64,000 nt of DNA, from the NCBI GenBank assembly GCA_019137255.1, contig WPDH01000052.1:1-64000 (forward strand). The letters run 5' to 3'. Origin of the DNA: Corinectria fuckeliana (taxonomy: Eukaryota; Ascomycota; Sordariomycetes; Hypocreales; Nectriaceae). A program made the position numbers and the translations under genes. The notes beneath the pieces were generated by a model. That model was not told where the DNA came from. It saw only the letters and a list, made by a program, of their open reading frames with translations, and did not search any database. Positions 59,152-64,000 of the stretch are shown piece after piece. Each line of letters opens with the position of its first letter. Within the stretch, counting starts at the first letter, position 1.

Positions 59152-59982
59152 TTAAAACCCGCTGTTCTCAACCAAAGACGTAAACTCAACTCTCTGCTTC
59201 GAGCAAGGCTCTAGTACCTCTTTCAACACTGGAATCCACCATTCCTCGTGCTCATGGCAGAGCGCCATCGCAAAGGCATACTCCGCGTATTCGGGGAAGA
59301 AGCCACTCTTCTCCCAGTCGATAATCCCAGTAATGACACCATCCTGGACGAGGATGTTCCGCGGCGTCAAATCGCCATGAGTGAGAACGAAAACTCGAGG
59401 AGAGTTGCGGCGATTTCGCTCTAGTATCCGCTGCCATTTCCATCGTACAATCGGGCCACCTTTCAGCCGTGCTAGACACCACTTGTCGAAGGCCTTCTCG
59501 TCGTCAAATGGGCCACAGTATGTCTGGGGAAGGCGATCGTAGATGTTCCGTGTGTGCTGGCGCCCAATGCGACCGATGAACGGTTGTGTACAGTTGCGCA
59601 TATGAGTCAGCTGTGTGCGGAGCTGATCCTTGATGCTAGACCTCTCAGAGTCGGTGAGACCCATCCAGACATCGGCAAGAGGCACTCCAGGCACTCGATG
59701 GCTAACTAGCGCTCGTGCGATGGGCCGAACGGCGATAATGTCATAGACGCCGCGGACTTTCGGGGCTGCAATGTTGTTCTCTGCGGCATAGTGCATCATG
59801 TCGGCCTCAGAGCGGTCTAAGCCCTCCAGAGGCTTCACTTTGATGGCCAGCACAGTGCCCGTCGAGGTGGTATGCTCGATGACCCGGTTGCCGAAGAAAT
59901 TGTAGATTTCCTTCCCGTGGGCTGCATCAAGATACGACATGGACTGGGGAGGAGAGAGCTGGGGAGCTATCGAATTTTCCAT
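59152..59982 (-). CDS. Aminoglycoside phosphotransferase-fold kinase (APH family)
   Basis: A single exon encodes 276 residues from MENSIAPQLSPPQSMSYLDA. It has the APH/choline-kinase-like pattern: an ATP-lysine strand in VLAIKVKPLEG, SHRVPGVPLADVW, the catalytic loop VLTHGDLTPRNILV (Asp and Asn of HGDxxxxN), and the metal-binding IIDWEKSGFFPEYAEY. Filamentous fungi carry many such kinase-like genes of unknown substrate, often in accessory regions; they are not evidence of antibiotic resistance. The frame extends a little upstream, but only to non-ATG codons, so this ATG is preferred. It is the last intact gene before the AT-rich transposon remnant 0.2 kb away. Confidence 0.9.
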   Translation of the reverse strand: MENSIAPQLSPPQSMSYLDAAHGKEIYNFFGNRVIEHTTSTGTVLAIKVKPLEGLDRSEADMMHYAAENNIAAPKVRGVYDIIAVRPIARALVSHRVPGVPLADVWMGLTDSERSSIKDQLRTQLTHMRNCTQPFIGRIGRQHTRNIYDRLPQTYCGPFDDEKAFDKWCLARLKGGPIVRWKWQRILERNRRNSPRVFVLTHGDLTPRNILVQDGVITGIIDWEKSGFFPEYAEYAFAMALCHEHEEWWIPVLKEVLEPCSKQRVEFTSLVENSGF

Positions 59983-60179
59983 CGCGATTGGCAGAGGCTC
60001 AGCCGATATAACTTCCAACAAACACAAAGGTACCCCGTACTTTGCTCGGGATGCGCTCCGTAATTAAGTACTGTTGGTGGTAGGACTACTAGTCAGGCCC
60101 GCTATCGGGCACTGTCCACATTTCTGCCTTAGATGCTAGGCATTTAGCGATAATAGTGATCCCCTTAGGGACTTACTAT

Positions 60180-63100
60180 TTTGCCCCCTTTTTCTAGCTT
60201 AGTATAGTTATATAATATATATAGTTATATTAATAGTTATAAGCCTAGTAGTAACTTTTTAAGTGAATTTTAGCCTTTAGTATTAATCTAGTATTATTTT
60301 TAATATTAGGAAAAAACTTATATATAACTAATTCCTCTCTTAGCTAAGTAATTACTCTTAAGGCTTATAAATTCTAATTTAAGTGATTTATATAATTTAA
60401 AGTAATTTACCTACTAAGTATTTAGTATACTTTTAGCTACTAATATAATAAATATAAATAGTATAAAAGTATTTTTAGACTTTCTTCTTAAGCTAAAAAA
60501 GGCTAAGAATTAAACCTTATAGCTAAAGTGTATTTATATTTTAGCTATAATATATAAAATTTAAGAATATATTAGCTTAGAGATTATATTAAGTATTAAT
60601 AATCTAGTATTAGATCTTATACTAGTTATTAATAAGAGAGACTTCTCTTTAAAGCTTAAAAGGCTAGATTTTTTAGGTATTAGTAATAGTAAGAAAAAGG
60701 CTCTTACTATATAGATTTATTAGCTTAACCTTAAAGATTAGTAGTAAGATTATAATATTAAGTAAGCTAATAATAATAGGCTATTTATACTTTAGTAAGT
60801 AAAATAAGATAAGAGCTTATAAGATAAGACTCTTAAGAAGAAGAAGCTAAATAAGCTTAAGATATTTATTTTAAAGACCTTCTTAGGTAGTTATATTATA
60901 TATATTAGGAAAATATAAGATCTTAAAGAGATTATTAGCTATCTTAAGCTTTTTATTAATCTTAAAAAAGAGGATAATATCTATAAAGTTAAGATAAAGT
61001 TTTAAGCCTTAATAACTAAAAAAGAGTTAAAAGATTAGAAAGCTTAAGCTAACTAGTTTAAAAAGGCCTAAAAGAATTATATTATATATAAGATAATTAC
61101 TATTAATAAGAAGAGAGCTAAAAGAGAGTTCCTAAAGGTAATAAAGCTCTAGTAAGAGTTTTATTATATTTAAGATAAGCTTATTATAAGGTAAAAAAGT
61201 AAAAGCAAAAAGGTAGATAATCTGCTTAAGATTATATACCTTTTTTATAATAATATAAGAAAGAAAAAGTTAAATTCTTTTTAAGCTTATTTTATAATAG
61301 CTTTTAGGTTATTAAACCCTTCTTAGTTAAGCTAGTAAAATAAAACTATAAGTTAGAAGTACTCTAACTATAAAAAAAGGTATCTTATATAGATACTTAT
61401 ATAGTAAGAAAGATATTTTAACTTTCTAGCCTTATATAAGAAGAAATACACCTTAAAAAGCTAAAGTTTTTACCTTAGGTAAGATAAGACTCTTAAGAAA
61501 TAATTTAATAAGTACTTAGAAGAGCTAAAAAAGGCTAATACTTAGACCCTAGTAAAAAAAGTAACTTATATACTAATTAGCAGTTTAAAAGAAAAGGTAA
61601 AAATAATTACTATTACTTATTAAACCTCTCTTTTAAGCCTTATTTCTTATATAAATACTCTATATATAGCTATATATAATATAATCTTTATAAACCTTAT
61701 AATTAGAAATATTACTATTTATAATTTTAATATCTTATATTACTTTTTTAACTATATAGACTAGTTTTTTAAAAAAGGCTTTAATTAGAGGGTTAAAAAG
61801 ACTACTTATATAAGAAATAGTAAGATATTTATAAAAAGCTAAAATATAGTTAACCTAAGAGTTTAATACCTTAGGTTTTCTAAGAGTAGGCTTATTAGAC
61901 TTAAGTATATTTATTATATACTAAAGATATATCTTAATATAATCTTAGGCTTTTAAATATATAGTAATAGTATTATTTAGAATTAGAAAGTAGAGATTTT
62001 TTAAATAAAAGGATTATTTAAGATAGTAGCCTTTATATAGCTTTATATAAGCTAGTAGGTTATTTTAATAAGAGTATCTATTTAAAGCCCTCTAGTTATA
62101 ATAGCCTTAAAGCTTAAGATAGTCTCTAAAGAGAATACTAAGCTCTAGTATTAATAATATAGTTATATAAGATAAGAAGCTCTTAATTAGCTAGCCTTAT
62201 TAAGTTTAGAAGTAAAAGTTAAGAGACCTCTTCTTAAGAAATATTAGGTTTATACTATAATAAAGGTAATAATAATAGTCTTAAGAAAGTTCTTAGATTA
62301 TATCTCTTAGGGGCTTAAAAAAGTAATAAATTATAATTTTTATTACTTTTTAGTACTTATATATAATAGCTACTATTATTAGGTCTTATTTATAAATATA
62401 ATAATAAAAATACACTTTTTTTACTTTTTAAAGATAAAATTAGATATTAGAAGTGTGTTTAAAAAGCTATAAGCTTAGCTATAAACTTAATATAGCTTTA
62501 AGATCTTACTCTTATAGTATAATAGTAAAAAGGCTCTTTTTACTAAAAAGAAAAAAAAGATCTTTAAGAATAATAGTATAATTATTTATAAGTTTATCTT
62601 ATTAACCTTAATATAAAACAAGAGTGCTAAAGTATTAAAAAGAATTATTAAGGTTAAGAATAGAGTTATAATTAAGAAGTTAAAGCTTTTAAAAGAGCTT
62701 ACCTTTAAGATATACTATATAGTAGTATACCTTCTTAACTATATATCTTATTAAAGAAAAAATCAGTAGGTAACCTCTTACTAGCTCTAGTAGGACTAGG
62801 TTAGAAATAATATTCTTATATATAATTATATTCTTAAGAATATAAGACTCTTATAAGTATATATTAAGGTCTTTAAGTGCTTAGCCTACCTAATAACTAT
62901 AATAGCCTTAAAATATATTAAGTTATATAAGTTTTTAAGCCTACTTATAAAGAGAGCTTATATTAAGTATCTTATTAGCTATAAGAATAAGTTATAATAT
63001 ATAATTTATATATTAGTAACTTAAGATAAGAAGGTTATAATTTTTACTAATATATAGTTTAATAAGTAAAAATATTTTAATTTAAGATATAAGAAAAATA

Positions 63101-64000
63101 TAAAAGCCTATAAGAAATATACTTATAAAATTCTAAACTAAATTAATATAAGAAAGGTTCTTAATAATAAAAATATTAGTAAGAAAGATAGTTTTAATAT
63201 AATAGCTATAAAGTCTTTTTTAAATCTTACTAAGTTATAAATTTAAGTATTACTTATAATATCTCTAAGAGAGATATAATAGTAAAAAGAGATTTAATAT
63301 ACTTAGTAATAGTAACCTTAAACTAAGGCTTTATAAGAAAAGAAAAGCACTTTTAAGATTAGAAGTGCTAAAGCTATATCTAAGACTATTTTACTCTTTT
63401 TCTCTCTTACTAAAAGAGCTATAAGATAAGTTACTTTTCTTAATAATACTTTATATTAGTTTAGCTTACTATATAAAGTAGTAAGTATAATACTATTATA
63501 TAATTTATTACTTAAGATTATAAATAATATCTTATTAGCTATATAAGCTAAAAATAGTAATAACTTTATAAAACCTAATAATCTTATAAAGAGATTAAAA
63601 TTATAAGACTTATTAAATAATAATAGTTTAGTTAATATATAGATTATTATACTAAAACAGATTAATAAGATATTAAGAGATAAAACAAATAGTAAGACTA
63701 ATTTAATCTTATATAATAACTCTAATAATACCTCTTTTTAGTTACTAGAGAAATTATTATAAAGCACCTAAAGAGATTATAACTAACACTTTTAAGAAGA
63801 TAATATAATCTTTAAGTATTATAGTTAAAAGCTCTTAGAGAAAGCCTTTAAGATATAAAAGTAAAAAAAACTTAAAAAGTATACTAAGATAAAGTATATT
63901 ATTAATATAACTCTTTTAAATATAAAAAGATATTCTTTTTATATTAGTATAATACTATCTGCCTTAAGGTTATATAAGTAGGTTATAACCTTCTTATAAG
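60180..64000 (+). mobile_element. RIP-degenerated Ty1/copia retrotransposon
   Basis: 3.8 kb of extreme AT content with stops throughout, beginning sharply near 60180 and running off the window. Despite RIP, one + strand frame (codon starts at 62332, 62722, 62866 and 62950, all congruent) keeps copia integrase-region features: YYFLVLI (compare YFLVLIDDYSRY), VYLLN, KVFKCLAYL (compare HLRVFGCLAYV) and KRAYIKYLISY (compare PRAHIGYLVGY), followed by KVIIFTNI (compare KVIRTRDVIF). The gag part would lie at about 60.6-62.1 kb, and reverse transcriptase should follow after 63.1 kb. No long terminal repeat was identified. It cannot be active. Confidence 0.8.
62330..63080 (+). pseudogene. Integrase-core region of the copia remnant
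   Basis: About 750 bases in which a single frame, interrupted by TAG/TAA codons at former CAG/CAA or TGG-type positions, still aligns with the Ty1/copia integrase core and the conserved GYLVGY segment downstream of it. The stops fall where C-to-T or G-to-A change is expected under RIP. Confidence 0.7.

Noticed and set aside
58998..59183. Possible Zn2Cys6-type fragment (KAACRACRKLRI)
   Set aside because: Too few cysteines in the right spacing and no continuation; likely chance.
39000..60000. Secondary-metabolite gene cluster
   Set aside because: No polyketide synthase, NRPS, terpene cyclase, P450 or pathway regulator is present; the SDR is a pseudogene.
1..64000. tRNA, rRNA, CRISPR array or riboswitch
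   Set aside because: No cloverleaf with a recognisable T-loop, no repeat-spacer array and no known riboswitch core was found by eye; a covariance-model scan would be decisive for tRNAs and snoRNAs.

Overview
This window comes from a filamentous ascomycete, most likely a Sordariomycete and probably in or near the Hypocreales. The evidence is many short GT-AG introns (about 41-200 nt), compact housekeeping genes on both strands, typical ascomycete orthologues (gcn2/cpc-3, cut12, a Spo12-like protein, ureF, a PPPDE-thioredoxin-PUL protein), and two very AT-rich, stop-riddled ends that look like repeat-induced point mutation (RIP). The species assignment is inference. Most exon boundaries below were placed by hand from splice signals, reading phase and remembered family conservation.

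Layout. 1-455 is a RIP-like AT island. 0.47-2.1 kb holds a relic of a multidrug ABC transporter. From 2.1 to 39.0 kb lies a conserved core: a histidine phosphatase, a Sis1-type DnaJ, a UBA/UIM protein with a USP-like fold but no visible catalytic residues, the E2 enzyme Cdc34, the eIF2-alpha kinase Gcn2, the spindle pole body protein Cut12, the urease accessory protein UreF, the splicing factor Cwc2, the DRG-type GTPase Rbg1, a Spo12-like protein, an ACAD10/11-type acyl-CoA dehydrogenase with a peroxisomal-type C-terminus, the vacuolar Rab Ypt7, a Mg-chelatase/MoxR-like protein, the Golgi GDPase Gda1, and a PPPDE-thioredoxin-PUL protein.

At about 39 kb the character changes. Genes become sparse, lineage-specific or broken: an SDR pseudogene, a Ser/Pro-rich protein with internal DNA repeats, a shortened Hsp70-like gene, a decayed FG-GAP/VCBS repeat gene, two predicted secreted proteins, a small bulb-type (mannose-binding-type) lectin, and an aminoglycoside-phosphotransferase-fold kinase. 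A gene-poor stretch (52.1-56.4 kb) lies inside this part. The last 3.8 kb (about 60.18-64.0 kb) is a RIP-destroyed Ty1/copia retrotransposon on the + strand. One reading frame still follows integrase-region motifs for about 750 bases.

The core genes do not form a pathway cluster. Several are tightly packed head-to-head or tail-to-tail (ureF/cwc2 stop codons are 77 nt apart; cwc2 and rbg1 are divergent from 348 nt). I found no biosynthetic cluster, CRISPR array or recognisable RNA gene. The best candidates for undescribed biology are the pseudo-deubiquitinase at 8.7-11.7 kb, the secreted 458-residue protein at 50.3-52.1 kb, and the repeat-bearing protein at 40.3-42.0 kb.
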